Of a DNA stretch of 64,000 nt, positions 50,339 through 62,757 are shown piece after piece. The notes under the pieces were generated by a model. That model saw only the letters and a list, made by a program, of their open reading frames with translations. It had not been told where the DNA came from and ran no database searches. Source of the stretch: Butyriboletus loyo (Eukaryota; Basidiomycota; Agaricomycetes; Boletales; Boletaceae); NCBI GenBank assembly GCA_038093515.1, contig JBBPSI010000002.1, forward strand, positions 496,001 to 560,000, in the 5' to 3' direction. Position numbers and translations under genes: made by a program. Numbering within the stretch: position 1 is the stretch's first letter; each line of letters starts with the position of its first letter.

Positions 50339-52313
50339 CTAGGTGAGCTCCCAGATTGATGTCTCCAAGACACGGAATATCGTCGTATCTTTGGCGTTCT
50401 CCGACCACCCGACCGTCTCTCTCCAGCTCATAGAGTTGGCTTCCTTCTCACCGGCTCCAGCAAACAGTCCAAGGTCATCATCGGATATACCGCGAAAGAT
50501 GAGGAACAGTCGGGTGAAGACGCAAGGGTCGGCAGTTATTGAGATATCGATGGCGTTAGCGATCTTGGTGGGGGAGAGGAAACGATATGCAATGTTCTTA
50601 TGAACAGAAAACGCATGTAGATTGTGACTGAACAAGTCGGTTATGAACCCAAAAAGGACGGACGACCAGGGAAACATACCTGATAAAGTTAGTTCGTGCG
50701 TGCAATGACATTCCGAGCTGGTCCAGCACGTTCATAATGTGAGATATGAAGTCGCGGAAAGACATCGCAAAGCCATTCCGTGGCGCAATAAATTCGTTGG
50801 GATCAACCATAGCTGGGTCGGGTCTGGTAGGCAGAAAAGACGTCAGTCTCAGTGAAAGACATGGTTTGCGCAATCCCTTACACCACTTCGTAGTACAAGG
50901 ACGTTACAACCATTTCGCTCTCAAAATGTTCAAGCGCACCACCGGGATGCACCCGCAAGAAATATTTGTGTTTATGTTCTCCTACGTTCTCGGCTGGCGG
51001 CCAGGTCAAGTTGAGTGACCAGAGAGAGTTGACTGTCAAGATGACATCGCAGTATTGTTGAGCAGGAGCGAGGATATTGAGGTGACACTTGGCCGAGGTC
51101 GGACGGGCAGCGGTGGTAAGCTTGGTCATCACACGAGAATCGAAGAGAAACTCCGGGGTGATGTCGGGGTCCCTCATCTTTGTCCCGGTGAATTCGACGG
51201 TGTGGGTATCGCCGGAGTGGACGATGTTGAGTTTTCCCCAGAACATGCCGTCGACGACTGTGCCATCTTCCATACGTGCCATGTCGACATCTTCGGCGGA
51301 GGAAACTGTAGTTTCAAGCGCGATATGCTGTCCTGGGACTAGTTCGAGGTTGAAGGTGGCAGGCATCTCTGTGACTGGTGGGGGGCTAAAGAGGGAAAGG
51401 GTCGTTACGTGGTATGTGCGTGGCGGACGAGATGCTTACGGGGGTGGACTACACAAGCGTCAGCGACAAGTCGAGGAGGAAGGAGAGAGGACGCACGGTG
51501 GTTCTTCGGGTGGCGGAGGAGCATCGCTGACGATCTCTACGCGGAGACCCTGAACACCCATGATGGCGATCTGGTAAGAATCTTCGCCAGTCAACTGCAT
51601 GCGTTGGACCACGCGGTCGAGGATGAGTGTCCCGCATTGCGTCAGAACGATCGTAGACAACGCACGTAAATGTACGGTCCGGAGACTAGTCGCTAGATGT
51701 GATCTGAGCGAGGAGGAAGTGAAGGAGACATGGAAGGACGAACAGAGGCATGGAGAGAAGCAAATTCAGTAGGAACTCGCAAGCTGAAGATGGCATCCGG
51801 GGGAGGCTTTGTCCAGTCTCTGGCGACGGCCTCGAGTTCCTAACGATTGTGGATCAGCGGGGGGGGAGAGGTAGGGCGTTTGGAAGGGCGCCTCACAGGA
51901 AAGCTTTGTGGCAGCTAAGGGGAGAGATGAGCGAGGGTTTGGGCAGGGGGAAGGGACACTGACGACTCTGACGGTCTCCATGTCGCCATAGGCAAGGGTG
52001 AGGAGACGCTGTCTGGCGAGGGCCATTTGGGACTGCCTCTCGCGATAGTCGCTGTCCTTGTCGCTCTTCTTGTTCTTGAACTTGTTCCAGAACGACTGGG
52101 AGGGCAGACTCGCGCTGGTGGATCTGTAGAGGAAAGATAAAGGGCAGAAAGGGATGTGCATGGAGGGACATACGCTGGGGAGAGGAGCATGTCGAACAGG
52201 GCACGATGGTGGTCGATGAACAGGCTGATTTTGATAGCGCTCAGTTCACCACGCGACACACTCAACACGAGGCTTTCAAGACCGGTCCATTTCCTTCCCG
52301 TATCCATGCCCAT
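50339..52313 (-). CDS. Conserved-looking protein of unknown function, multi-exon
   Basis: I do not recognise this family. Exons join into one protein. It has a helical N-terminus (ESLVLSVSRGELSAIKISLF, then SQMALARQRLLTLAYGDMET), a segment VQRMQLTGEDSYQIAIMGVQ that runs into a Pro-rich linker (SDAPPPPEEPP), and a beta-rich central part (MPATFNLELVPGQHIALETT, DGMFWGKLNIVHSGDTHTVE, APAQQYCDVILTVNSLWSLN). The C-terminal part is helical (FISHIMNVLDQLGMSLHART, then NIAYRFLSPTKIANAIDISI and LFLIFRGISDDDLGLFAGAG) and ends RVLETSIWELT. No signal peptide or membrane segment. The start at 52313 (MGMDTGRKWTGLESL) is the first in-frame ATG of the first exon; it lies 141 bases from the divergent SAP gene. 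The C-terminal region looks evenly constrained, as in a real conserved family of this fungal group; function unknown. Confidence 0.6.
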
Positions 52314-52454
52314 CTCATCCCCGGTTGGCCTCGCTGCCAACAACGACGAGCTCGCGTTCGACGTCGACTCGCATCGCTGCGGCTTTCCGATACACCGTGC
52401 CACGTGCCACACGCCAGCATTAACGCGCTCCTCTCCATCCACTTCACTCGACTC

Positions 52455-53462
52455 ATGTACTCGCCCGCTCACCGACGCTTCTTTGTCTCCACCGTCCTCC
52501 TCTCCCGTACATGGAAGAACGAGACCCTCGTGGAGCTCCGCAAGGAGGCAAAAGCGCGCGGTCTGTCCATGTACGTTTTCTCTCGCGTTCGGCCTTTCGC
52601 ACGAAATCTGTCTCGTTTTCGGACACTCTTATTCCCTTGGTTTTTTTTTGGCGTATGGTACTGATTGATCATAGCAAGGGGAACAAGTCGACATTGATCA
52701 CTCGCATCCAAGAACACGAGGAGAATAGCGTGACTTCCCCCTCACCTCCCGTCCACACACCCGGTGCAATTCGGAGTGCCTCAACCCAACCCAAAAAGAC
52801 CTCCCAGGCGGTCTCTCCTGGCATTCCGCTGGCCGCTCAACCTAACAGCGCGTCCTCAAATTACGATTTCCTGGCCATCAAATTGCCCAATCTTTCCCAG
52901 TCCCCTCCTAATGCACCCGTGCAAGTCGTGAGCCTCATCCGTTTCATCTTTGCTGCATTGTATCGTTGACCTTTTGCCATCCGTCACTCCCATCAAATCT
53001 GATATTTCACTACAGCCCTATGTGCCCGACTTCTGGAATTCCGCTCAACCCAAAGCTGTCGCTCCCCAAGAATCTGAGCTCCCTAAGTTACACGTCGTCA
53101 GCGGGTCAGCCACTCATCATGACGGAGGGCCGACGTATAATCTTGAGAAACATCAGGATGATTCAACATTCACGACCGTTCAAGCAGATGTCCCTCCAGC
53201 CGGCAAGGAGATCGGGCTTTGGGCAGACTTTTGCGAGAGTTTAGGCCTTCCGAGATCGTTCAGCGTCCGTCGCCCGCTGTCCAATTCAGCCGCGCAGGCA
53301 GGAAAGGATGAATCCCAGACTCCGTCGAGATCGTTGACCGGTGAAGAAAGGAAAGGGTTGTACATCCTTCTTGGGATCGTTGGAGGATCGTGGTTGGTTT
53401 CAGGGCTCGTGAATCGACCAACGGTTGTTGCAGAGGAGCACGACACACATAACCAGCACTAG
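52455..53462 (+). CDS. SAP-domain membrane protein, probably mitochondrial
   Basis: The N-terminus MYSPAHRRFFVSTVLLSRTW is basic and hydrophobic with no acidic residue, like a mitochondrial presequence. It is followed by a SAP motif split by an intron: ETLVELRKEAKARGLS then IKGNKSTLITRIQEHEE. SAP helices usually bind nucleic acid. Next come a Ser/Pro-rich linker and a second intron (about 52928-53014), then a long polar part with GKEIGLWADFCESLGLPRSF. Near the C-terminus is one hydrophobic helix, GLYILLGIVGGSWLVSGLVN, and a short His-rich tail. Single-pass SAP proteins of this plan occur widely in fungi; the role may be at the mitochondrial nucleoid, but this is inference. Stop at 53460-53462. 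Confidence 0.7.
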
Positions 53463-54066
53463 AACATCCACTCCTTTTGTAGAGTCGCAGACTGACAACG
53501 AGACCTAGTAACCAGTCACTCCGAGGCAGATGTGAAAGCTCGATGCGGTCGATAAGTAGGTGCCTGGCCGTTGTTTGGCAAGATTAATCAACGTTCTACA
53601 AAGGTCCGCCTTGTTGATTCATTCCTCATCATTTGCGTCAAACACTAGCGATGCTCCGGAGTTTTCCCTCGAGAATCAACTGTCGCAGGGGAGCTTCGTG
53701 CCGCCCATAATCTGCCTCGTCCTACGGTCAGATCTCATCAGTTGTTCTGGCGGCGCTGTCGCCTCGCTTCCAGCAAGATTCTTGCAAGGTCCTCGGATTT
53801 CTTGTCTTTCTATTCTCGATGTCTGTAGATCCATCCATCACATTCCTCGCAATTACCGCCATGCCATCAACAACCTACCTTTTCTAGGTCGCACATGCGC
53901 ATCCGAGTTCCGTGGGCTCACAGCGGTGTACACACTGCCTCTTCATACAAGTGGTGTAGATTGATCCCACCTCATCGCAATCAATTTCTAGCGTGATCCG
54001 TTCTCAAAAAAAATAATTACTTCGTGATAACACCCCAAATATACAATGTACATCATGCGGCAGTAG
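53463..54066. other. Intergenic stretch between converging SAP and SLT11 genes
   Basis: 600 bases with no supported feature. An open frame at 53560-53964 (+) has no recognisable content. Confidence 0.45.
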
Positions 54067-55338
54067 CTACGTTGGAAGAGCTGGCACATCTCCGGTACCG
54101 CCGTTCTTTCCTCGCCCCCATCTTACGGATATTCTTTCCTCGTCCATGTCAAGACCATGTGACCAAGCTTCAGCCGCCCGCTCTGCAGACGTTCGGTTCT
54201 TGAAGTTGACAAAGGCACACCTTTGTTGGACTCAGTTAATGGTAGCGGGACCAACAAGCAGATGCGCACCTCGACTTTGCCACATGAACTACTGACTTGA
54301 GCTCTGATGAAGGAACGTGAGGTAGCGAGTTCACGATAAGCGTCCGTATTTCTACTTCCGTCGTGGAAGCAGGAAGCGATGAGAGGAACAATGACATCTA
54401 GGCATCATGAGTATGTTTGGTGGCGGATTCGAAACCAAAACATACAATGGACTGGTCTTCTGGAGGCTTAAGTCCCTGCGCTACAGCATGGTTTGCCACG
54501 ATTTTTCGTGCAACAGGGTCGTTCTGACCGTGATAACGGTCTTTGATACTCTGGTGAGCGAGTTCATTGTCCGCTGGTTTCTCGTGTCTGCACAGCAAGT
54601 CAGTCATTCAAAGTTCGTTCATAGGCAACACTACGCACCTATACGGGCATTCGGCCCCTCGCTTACATTCGCCCTTGACGAAGAACGAACATACGTGTGG
54701 TCGGTTACGCTTATAATAGGGGTTTGCGCGAGCTAATTCCTTCAGCATCTCCTTGCCTGCAGAGCTTGTCTTGCCGCCCAATTGCATCATCGAAGCGATA
54801 CCATCTGCCATCTACTCGCAGACGCGTCGAGAGCTGTACTTGGAGAGATGATATCGAGGGGAGACTGTACCTTGTTTTCCATGTTCTGTGCATAATACTC
54901 GCGGTTGATGTCGCTCGTTGGAGCCTCGCTCTGGATAGCCAACGCAGTATCACGGACTTGGGTCGGAAGACCATACTCGAGATCCAACAGACACGTCTGA
55001 CAGACGTTCTTGACCTTGGCACATGTTTGGCAGATGACGGTGGCTTTGTAACGAGCGCCTGAACCGGGGTTCCAGCGGAAGACGGTGAATGGACGTGCGC
55101 AGGTGCCACACGAACGACCAAACTCTTGTTTCGACTGGCGAAGAGGCGTGAACATCGAGGTGACAAGTAGGGAACGAACGACGCACCATTCTGATGAAGG
55201 GATTGTCACCCAGACCTGTTCCGTGGCATCAGCCTGAATACAGTGTACCTATGAAACTGTAACAGGCGTACATGTCTCGCAGAGGATTGGAAACTCGCTC
55301 TGCTCCCACTGTGCTTTGTTGAGATCGGCCTTGGGCAT
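54067..55338 (-). CDS. SLT11: Pre-mRNA-splicing factor SLT11/ECM2 (RBM22 homologue)
   Basis: Spliceosome protein that contacts U6 and intron RNA in the activated complex. It starts [23 protein letters not shown], the conserved N-terminus. Next are the first zinc fingers ([16 protein letters not shown] and [20 protein letters not shown]), then [14 protein letters not shown]. The CCCH finger ([20 protein letters not shown], split by an intron) follows, then [20 protein letters not shown] and DPVARKI. A C-terminal RRM includes [10 protein letters not shown] and [20 protein letters not shown]. The last exon ends [21 protein letters not shown]. Domain order and most blocks match RBM22/SLT11. About six introns. 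It lies 80 bases from the UBA3 stop, on the same strand. Confidence 0.92.
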
Positions 55339-55418
55339 GGTTTGGGTGAAAAGTCAATGCCCGACTCAGTTCAAAATTTGGAAGGATATATGATGCTGAC
55401 TAATTAACCACTGTCTAG

Positions 55419-57077
55419 CTACATGTAGGTGATGATCAACGACAGATTGAAGGGCAGCGTCGATGCAGTGACAATGACCTCTCCGCCTTCCTTCACTAGC
55501 TCTGATACCTTCTTCTCCAGGTTCGGCCGGGTCGCTTGCTCAAGCTGGGGAGGAGCCTGGAAATATATCTGTCTCGTCGACGTCGACAGCGAGGGCTTCT
55601 TGATTTGACTGCTCACCCATACCGTTAGCATGCGTGAAGGCAATGAACACGGTGCAAAATTCTTACATGGTCTGCTTCTCCGTCAACATCTCAATCAACT
55701 GCTCGACGGTCCACTCCCAACTTATCGATATCTCCAAAGCTTCCCCGCCGCAAACCGGACAGTGTTCACGCCGCTCGTGCTCGAATGTATACGAATATAC
55801 CCCCTCAGTACCGATCAACATGAAGTAATTATTGAGATATGCTGCAGAACTGGTTGCGATCTTGAATGCTTCGTTACAACATGATGCTGAAATCACGTCG
55901 GAAGGAGGAAAAATAGTCCGAGTGGGTGAACGTACCTGCAATGATGGCGTTCGTTGAGGCTATGGCAGGTATCACGTTCTTGACAACACCTTGAGTGAGT
56001 GACCAAGTCACCCCTTCGATCTTGAACTCCTTAGCTCGTGCAGATGCAACAGTGTACAACCAGCTGATGTGTTCGGGATCATCAGTGTCAAGCTTCTTTT
56101 CTGGTAAAAGATGAGACAAAGAAAAGGCACGATGGTCAAAGAACCTAACCCTCGTGTACCCTGGGCCACTCAAGTACGGATGCCCATTCAATACAATGCT
56201 CTGGAAGACGCGGTGTATTGGCAATTGTACAGATCGGGAATGTCGTGGGCTTGTTTAGCATGTCGAGCGAGCACTCGTAACAGGACGACACGGTGGGGAG
56301 AATGACGCGGGCTTGACCCTTGAAACCTGTGATACAAGTTCAAATCTCAGTACTAGGAGGGCTATCGTAGCTGACCTTCTGTGCCACCGTCGATGAGAGG
56401 TTTCAGACTCTCTGGGATCTCTGGATCAACCAAATTAACGAGCGTTGCGTTGATCCATCGACGCGCCTCCACGGAGTCAAGACCGCAAATGACGAGGTTG
56501 AATTGCATGTAGTAGTCATCACCTTTGTCTTGAATCTTTCCAAAGTAGCTGCGTCGGACGTGCAGCGGGAACCATTACTATGAGAATCATGTACTCACGG
56601 AGTGACCTTCACACCTGGCACCCGCTTCATAACATACTCGGCCGCTACAATGGCTTTCGGTTTGCCGACGTCGGCCTGCCTGTCCACTGTGTTCAACACG
56701 CAGCGTCGCGTTAAACGCCAGGGTATAAACACACCTGAATAGAAACTGACGATTGAGGTTACTGATATCAATGGTGTCCATGTCGATAACGTGAATATCC
56801 TTGAACCCTGTCAGCGCGAGGTTGGCTAGAATCTCGCAACCCAACCCGCCGGCGCCGATGACTAGGATTTTGCACTTGTTCCTAAGAAATTCTTTAACCT
56901 GGAAAAGGTAAGAATCAACCTACAGACTTGCGTAGGTAGCTATACCTCATCACCAGCCAAGAAAGATGGATCTGTTCGCGGACCTGGCCGATCTAGGATT
57001 TGGTCAATGTGAAGATAGCGATCCTGCCAGTCGCTCGAGGTTGGTGATCCGTTGACATGAGACGAGTTGGTTTCCAT
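55419..57077 (-). CDS. UBA3: NEDD8-activating enzyme E1 catalytic subunit (UBA3)
   Basis: Adenylates NEDD8/Rub1 and passes it to the E2 Ubc12, working with ULA1/APPBP1. It has [20 protein letters not shown] (ATP site), [20 protein letters not shown], then [10 protein letters not shown]. Next is [20 protein letters not shown], then [20 protein letters not shown] (E1 catalytic Cys in PICTIA) and [20 protein letters not shown]. Near the C-terminus are [17 protein letters not shown] and HCPVCGG, followed by a ubiquitin-fold domain ending [12 protein letters not shown]. The catalytic Cys, GxGxxG and Asp are intact. The start at 57077 ([20 protein letters not shown]) is the first ATG; the divergent RCL1 gene starts 134 bases away. 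About six introns of 50-60 bases. Confidence 0.94.
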
Positions 57078-57211
57078 TAATGACCTGAAGCAAAGTCTAA
57101 GGGAATGTCTATAATCCTCGAGTCTACCCGCACCCGCCCCTCACGATCGATAGTATGTGTTTGTTATGTAAGCCTGCTGTACTGTCAGTACCACTTCGTA
57201 CGAACTCGAGT

Positions 57212-58667
57212 ATGGCTCAGACCGGCCAAGTGTTGAGTTTCAGCGGCCAACAGTACCTGCGACAACGTTTGGTATTGTCAGTGTTGAGCGGAAAGCCAGT
57301 TCGAATAGACAAGATCAGGTTCGAGGATAAGAATCCGGGTTTGCAAGGTGTGTTCTGCGAACCAGTCCTTGCTAGATCAGTTTTTTTTGACGTCTCAGAC
57401 TACGAAATAAGCCTACTGCAATTATTGGAAAAGGCGACCAATGACACCGTCATCGAAATCTCCGTCACTGGTATGGTGCAAGTAGATCCAAGTTACATCT
57501 GCTTCATGAACCGCCTCAGGTACTGCCATCCTGTTCAAACCAGGAATCATCTCTGGCGGACTGGTGACCCACGAATGCCCACTCTCGCGCGCAGTGGGCT
57601 ACTTCCTTGAACCACTCATTATGCTCGCGCCCTTTTCGAAGAAGCCATTTCAATTTACTTTGCGAGGGATCACAACGGATGACATGGACCTTTCTGTGCG
57701 TTCTGCGCCAAAATAACCAGCACAACGACGCTGAGAACTGCCAAGGTTGATCTCATACGGACGGTGACCCTTTCCCACCTTCAGCTCTTCGGGATCTCTG
57801 AGGGTGTTGAACTAAGGGTGTGTACTTTTCAGCATCAATCCAGTGCCACAGGCTGGACTAAAGGTCGGCAGATAAAAAAACGCGGCGCTCCTCCAGAAGG
57901 CGGTGGAGAAGTTCAATTTCTTTGTCCCATTGTCAAGCAGGTAAAAACACTCAATTTCGTTGAACCAGGCAAAATCAAACGGATAAGAGGAATTGCGTAG
58001 GTGATACCTAAGTTGCGCAGAACCATCGTTCATGATTGCGTCCACATACAGACATGCTGTGCGGGTTAGCCCTCAGTTCTCTAATCGCATGATTGATTCC
58101 TGTCGCTCGGTCCTGAATCGTTACATACCTGACATCTATCTTTATTCTGATGTATACAAGGGTGACGAGAGTGGAAAGTGAGTCCTTAACGCCCCAGCCC
58201 TCTCCTTTATTGACTGTCGTGTAGATCCCCAGGTTATGCCTTAACTCTGCTAGCGGAATCCACAACATCTGCTATACACTGTGCTGAGGCTGTTGCAAAA
58301 CCTGGCGGTACTCCAGAGGATGTAGCACTCTTAGCGAGCCGCGCCCTCTTGTCTGAAATACGACGTGGAGGCTGTATTGATCGGAAGCACCAAAGCCTCG
58401 TTCTTTTGATGATGGTACTAGGTGGCGAGGATGTAGGCCGATGTCGGATGGGCGAAGCATCACCCCGAACGTCAGTACTCTGACATTCAATGCGAGGCTG
58501 GTGCTTACATTATCACACTCAGTATCCAGTTTCTCCGGGACATCGAATCTTTCTTCGGAACGTCATTCAAAATTGTATCTGCAAATCCACCTGATCCATC
58601 TTGCAAGGAATCATTCTACTCATGTTATGGAATCGGCTATGTCAACGTCAATCGGACGCTTGCTTAG
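57212..58667 (+). CDS. RCL1: RNA 3'-phosphate-cyclase-like ribosome biogenesis protein RCL1
   Basis: Nucleolar 18S rRNA processing factor that works with the GTPase Bms1 in the SSU processome; despite the fold it has no cyclase activity. Blocks in order: VLSFSGQQYLRQRLVLSVLS, GKPVRIDKIRFEDKNPGLQ, LLQLLEKATNDTVIEISVTG, TAILFKPGIISGGLVTHECP, MLAPFSKKPFQFTLRGITTD, LIRTVTLSHLQLFGIS, KKRGAPPEGGGEVQFLCPIV and PGYALTLLAESTTSAIHCAE. It ends GYVNVNRTLA at 58667. The absence of the catalytic His block of true RtcA cyclases fits RCL1. Several short introns (for example about 57345-57395, 57805-57875). It converges on NPR2, 67 bases away. Confidence 0.93.
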
Positions 58668-58734
58668 AATGTATACCAATACTGCAAGCAAAGCATTGTA
58701 CTCTCATTTAACCTACTTCGAAGTGTCTCATCGT

Positions 58735-60945
58735 TCAACGATAAATAATCGACACTCTCCCCAAATCTCCATCTCCTCTCCCACCCCCAATCACGGCAAG
58801 CCATTGCTGAAGTAATGGCCACCCTGCCTCAAACCTTGTTGACAGTTCGTCTGTGTGATGTTCACCGTCAAGCAGAGAAGCCAATTCAGGAGGTGGGGCC
58901 GGCACACTAAGTAACTGCCCTGGCCCATGAGAGAACGATGTATGGATCTGCGGGACCATCGGCGCTGATGGTGAACGAGATAGTCTTGGATGCCCAGTGG
59001 ATATGGGTCTGACAGAAGGTCCGTACCCCAGGGAGCGACCATCTTTGCTCGAAACTTCCGACGGTTGGTATACTGATAGTCGACGACTATCCGACTTTAC
59101 TCTGGGTCGTCCGACGGATCGTTCGCGAGCGGTGTTCACCTCATCCGGGGATGCTGAAGACGGTTGATTGCCAACTGTGATATTCGACCCACTTCTCTGA
59201 AGAGTTTTGAAGCGTAGTTGTTCCAACACTTTTTCCGCTGCACTGGCCCTTCGGAGTGCGCTCCTGGTTAAGTCGGCTTCTTTAGTCGGTGAACCAAGGA
59301 GAGCCTCAGTGTTGACTGGAACTGTGAATGGACTATCGGGGAGCCGCCCTCTAAAGCGGCTGAAAGATTCAGGGGAATCTACCGCAGGGGTTGTGCGCTG
59401 CGTTCCGAGTGGGGCAGTAGATGATGAAAAACTCTGCCGCCGTCTACGATTTACTGGTGAGGGCGATTCTGGGATCGAAACTGGGTAGCGGTGGACTCGG
59501 CGAAGAAAACCCTAGCGCGGAGTGCATATTAAATAGAGTGGCGAGACACATATTTCGTAGTCGTACCTTGATGACGCCAAAGCTCGTAAATCTTCGAACG
59601 TCAATTCCAAGTTCGTGGACCCCGTGGCTTTCCATCCATTCGAATACAGTCCGTCCTGGTTTCAGCCGAGAGTAGAGATGCAGCAGCTTAGGCCAATCGG
59701 GAATTGGCTTTCCTATGTATGTTCAAAACACGCATATCATATGAAATCAGGCCTACGAGTTACCTGGCTTGGTCACATAGGGACCACACTCGTTCTTGAC
59801 GTGAGGCTCGTCTGCAAGCCACTGGACATTCTTCCTTAGTGTATACATGTTTGAATATTGGAATATGTCAATTGTCATTATGACCTGGTAATACCTTACC
59901 ATATGACTGAGTATACGAATGGTTGGCATACGTAGAAGACTTGGCACTTACAGAAGGTGGGAGATCGCCTGACGAGTGAGCTCAAGGTCGCAGTCTGCTA
60001 GCTGCGCAATGCGACTGACATGGTTCACACCATTGATGTATTGACAGACCTGAAGGAATAGCTCTAAAACAGCTTTGAGTCGAGACATAGCAAGTCTACC
60101 TTTCTCATCGTGAGATCCCAGTTATCCTCTATACGCTTCGACAGATTGATTAGTGCGAGAGGCACATGCCAATCGTTTACTGAAGGTGGGTTAGGGTAGA
60201 ATGGGAAAATCTTCAATTCGATAGAGTTGAAATCGTCGATCGGAATCGAGGTCTCGGAATATGAATTCAAGTCCTCGTATAGTTGCTCGATGATGGTGTA
60301 CATTGCCAATGACGTTTGGGGGTTCGAAAGAAACATTGATTCTTCCTGCGAAGCAAGGCTGTGAGCATAGATTGTTGGAAAAGATCCGCAAGGACGAACT
60401 TCGCAAGCCGTCAGGACCCTGCTGACTTTCCGGACGATGGGCTCATAGCAGCTCAGATTCGCCGATCGTTCAAAAACGAAGCAGAGGTTGAACCTGAAGA
60501 AGTACCGCTCATACTTTCCAGCGAGGGACACAGGAAGTCCAATGATGCGATAATTACCCGTCGCACACACGACGAGGCGACCACAGAGAGGGTTCGGGGG
60601 AATGACATACTTTGATATGTCGTTGAAATTAAAGAGGGTCCTGCCGGAAGAGGTGGAACGGTGCTGGGGAGAAGGCAAGTGACGCAGAGAGCCTGGACGT
60701 TGGCCGCCTGCTGAAACCAAGGAAGAACTAGATCGACGGGATAACTTCTGCTCCTCTCCCTCAGCCAAGGTCGCGCTGGACGGTTTCGGCGAGGAGGTCA
60801 CTGACAAGCTGGCGGCTGGTGCAACCGGTGCTATGAGACCTTCGGGAACTTGGAAGACGATTTTTGGGCCAGTCTTGACATCGAATATCGCGTAGAACAC
60901 GGAATGTATTCTAGGCAGGAACGTTTCTCCCTCTGCGAGTGGCAT
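58735..60945 (-). CDS. NPR2: NPR2/NPRL2, GATOR1 (SEACIT) subunit
   Basis: Subunit of the GAP complex that turns off TORC1 when amino acids are scarce, at the vacuole. Starts MPLAEGETFLPRIHSVFYAI then FDVKTGPKIVFQVPEGLIAP, the conserved NPRL2 N-terminus. A Ser-rich insert follows, then DISKYVIPPNPLCGRLVVCA, RYFFRFNLCFVFERSANLSC, SLAMYTIIEQLYEDLNSYSE and DDFNSIELKIFPFYPNPPSV. Next is NWDLTMRKV and, over introns, VNHVSRIAQLADCDLELTRQ and ECGPYVTK. A second Ser-rich region (about 58900-59420) precedes the conserved end TRFEAGWPLLQQWLAVIGGG plus GDGDLGRVSIIYR. The frame stays open upstream to 61323, but that part lacks family resemblance, so 60945 is chosen. About six introns. Confidence 0.9.
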
Positions 60946-61357
60946 TTCGGGTTCAAGCACGCTTGGAGTATTCCGACCCGTTCGACTCAAGCTATTAAAA
61001 TCATCGAAACTTGGCCTCCCACATGTTAAAGTGATGTAACTCATGAACATGACATGCAACTCGAAACGGGTAACATGAGGGTTCTTAAGTCCGTGATCCA
61101 TACATGATATCGTAGACAGTGTCCGAACGAGACTGATAACAAGGTGCTTGATCAATCTCAAGTGCCTCCCAAGGCTGCGGAGATTAGACTCTAAAAAGAC
61201 CATGAGAAAAATCATATTGAAGAACGCCTTAGTACTTACCCCGATGTCGGACGCCGTCAAAGGGCACAGGAAACTGGCAGAGTTACTGATGGTCGGCCAA
61301 ACTGTGAAGAAAAGTATACGCAAACCCAGCTAGGAGTTGAAAAAAAGTGATCAGATC
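60946..61357. other. Stretch upstream of NPR2 and downstream of the LEA-2-type gene
   Basis: About 410 bases. On the - strand the frame is open into NPR2 and contains ATGs, so an N-terminal extension is possible but not supported by the family. No other feature seen. Confidence 0.4.
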
Positions 61358-62507
61358 CTACAAAATTTCTCGTGCATTCTGAACTCGACTCGCCATGATA
61401 TCATAGTCCACAGTGATGTCCGACACTGTACCACCCCCAATGCCACACTTTGTCTCCAAGTCTGCAAAAATCTGGGCACTTGACGACATCGTGGTTGTAT
61501 ATTCAATCGTGAAAGGGAAGGTGAAATTTGTGCTAGAATGTGAATAAAAGGTTACAGCATTCTGTTGTCCTCCTCCAATAAGTGTGTTGTTGATTGGGTA
61601 GTAAATCTGAGGAGGTAGTCAGTAAGGAAATGGTAGATGTATCGAGAGACGCATACATTCGCCTTTATCGACGAAAATGAGACGGAAAAATAATTAGGAT
61701 TGCTGACGCTGTCGTTCCGGTGAGTGCCTAGCTAAACTATGAGGCATCTGGAGCGCCACACGTACTATATAGGGAGCTCAAGATTGATCTGAACACCGTT
61801 GCTCAGAAGCTGGATCTATGGACGCGAAGAAGGTTTATTGGTTGCAAGTGATAGCGGTGAGACGCAGTTACCTCGCTTCCATTCGACGCAACTTGTACGT
61901 TCCCAACGATAATATTGGGAGGACGAGTCCACTTAACCAGACAGGCTTTGTTAGTGATGTTACGTTCTCAACAAGCGTCCACTCACCAGCGCGAGGGGTA
62001 ATAATATGCTGACAACGAGGAAGACGATAATCATAAGAGTACAGCAACAGAACCGCCCAATGCACGCCCCTCGACCACCCTACTAGGAGATTAAACTCGT
62101 TACTATGATGAAGCTGCTGCGAGGCCCACCTTGGCCCACAAAGCACCATGATGTTCATAGCGCCAGTGTCTCAGATCTCGAAGCCGACTATGCAAAAATA
62201 GTATCTCAGCGCCCTGCTCCGGTAATGGTTCCTCTACGCACTTCCCAGTAGTGGCTCGTGCAAAGGCCCCTCGGTCGTAGTTGCTCTCTGATTTGTGGCC
62301 AGGGGCAAACGTTGATGTTCCAGGATTCGTAAATTGGCCATAGTTAGCGTCTTGTCGATGCCCTCCTGGCCCATAGGAGTCGTAGCCGCCTTGGTCGTAC
62401 GCTTGGTGCGGTTGTGCATTGTTGTACGGGTTGAAGCCAGCTGCATCGGTGTACGGCTGGTCATAGCGCCCACTGTATCGTTCTGCATAAGGGTCCCTGT
62501 ATGCCAT
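61358..62507 (-). CDS. LEA-2-type single-pass membrane protein
   Basis: Type II membrane protein of a family common in basidiomycetes. The cytoplasmic N-terminus is Tyr/Pro/Gly/Gln-rich (MAYRDPYAERYSGRYDQPYT; QPHQAYDQGGYDSYGPGGHR). After an intron come SLRDLRHWRYEHHGALW and, after the next intron, GRGACIGRFCCCTLMIIVFL with membrane helix LMIIVFLVVSILLPLALW. The outer beta-sandwich follows (TRPPNIIVGNVQVASNGSE, IYYPINNTLIGGGQQNAVTF, NFTFPFTIEYTTTMSSSAQI, CGIGGGTVSDITVDYDIMAS). It ends NAREIL at 61358. The outer part resembles the LEA-2/NDR1-HIN1 fold, thought to sit against lipid or the wall. Function in fungi is unknown. About five introns split it. Confidence 0.8.
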
Positions 62508-62757
62508 TGCAGTTCAATGAAGGGTTGGGCGAAGACAGATCGAGTAGACAAATGGGTGTGCTGCGGTTACCGGTAAGTTGTGATTCTAAATATTCGACCA
62601 GACCGTCCGCAGTACCTGTGCCACCCTGACACTATTTGAGTCGCTCACACGCCCACTCCACCTGAAATACTCTATTCCTTACAGATATTAGTTCTCGAGA
62701 CGAAATTCGGCCCATCGCGTACGTGCAGACGTATATATTACAATAGTGTCGATGCTA

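Noticed and set aside
60946..61323. N-terminal extension of NPR2 in the same open frame
   Set aside because: The frame is open, but the content has no resemblance to the family. The conserved start MPLAEGETFLPRIHSVFYAI follows at 60945.
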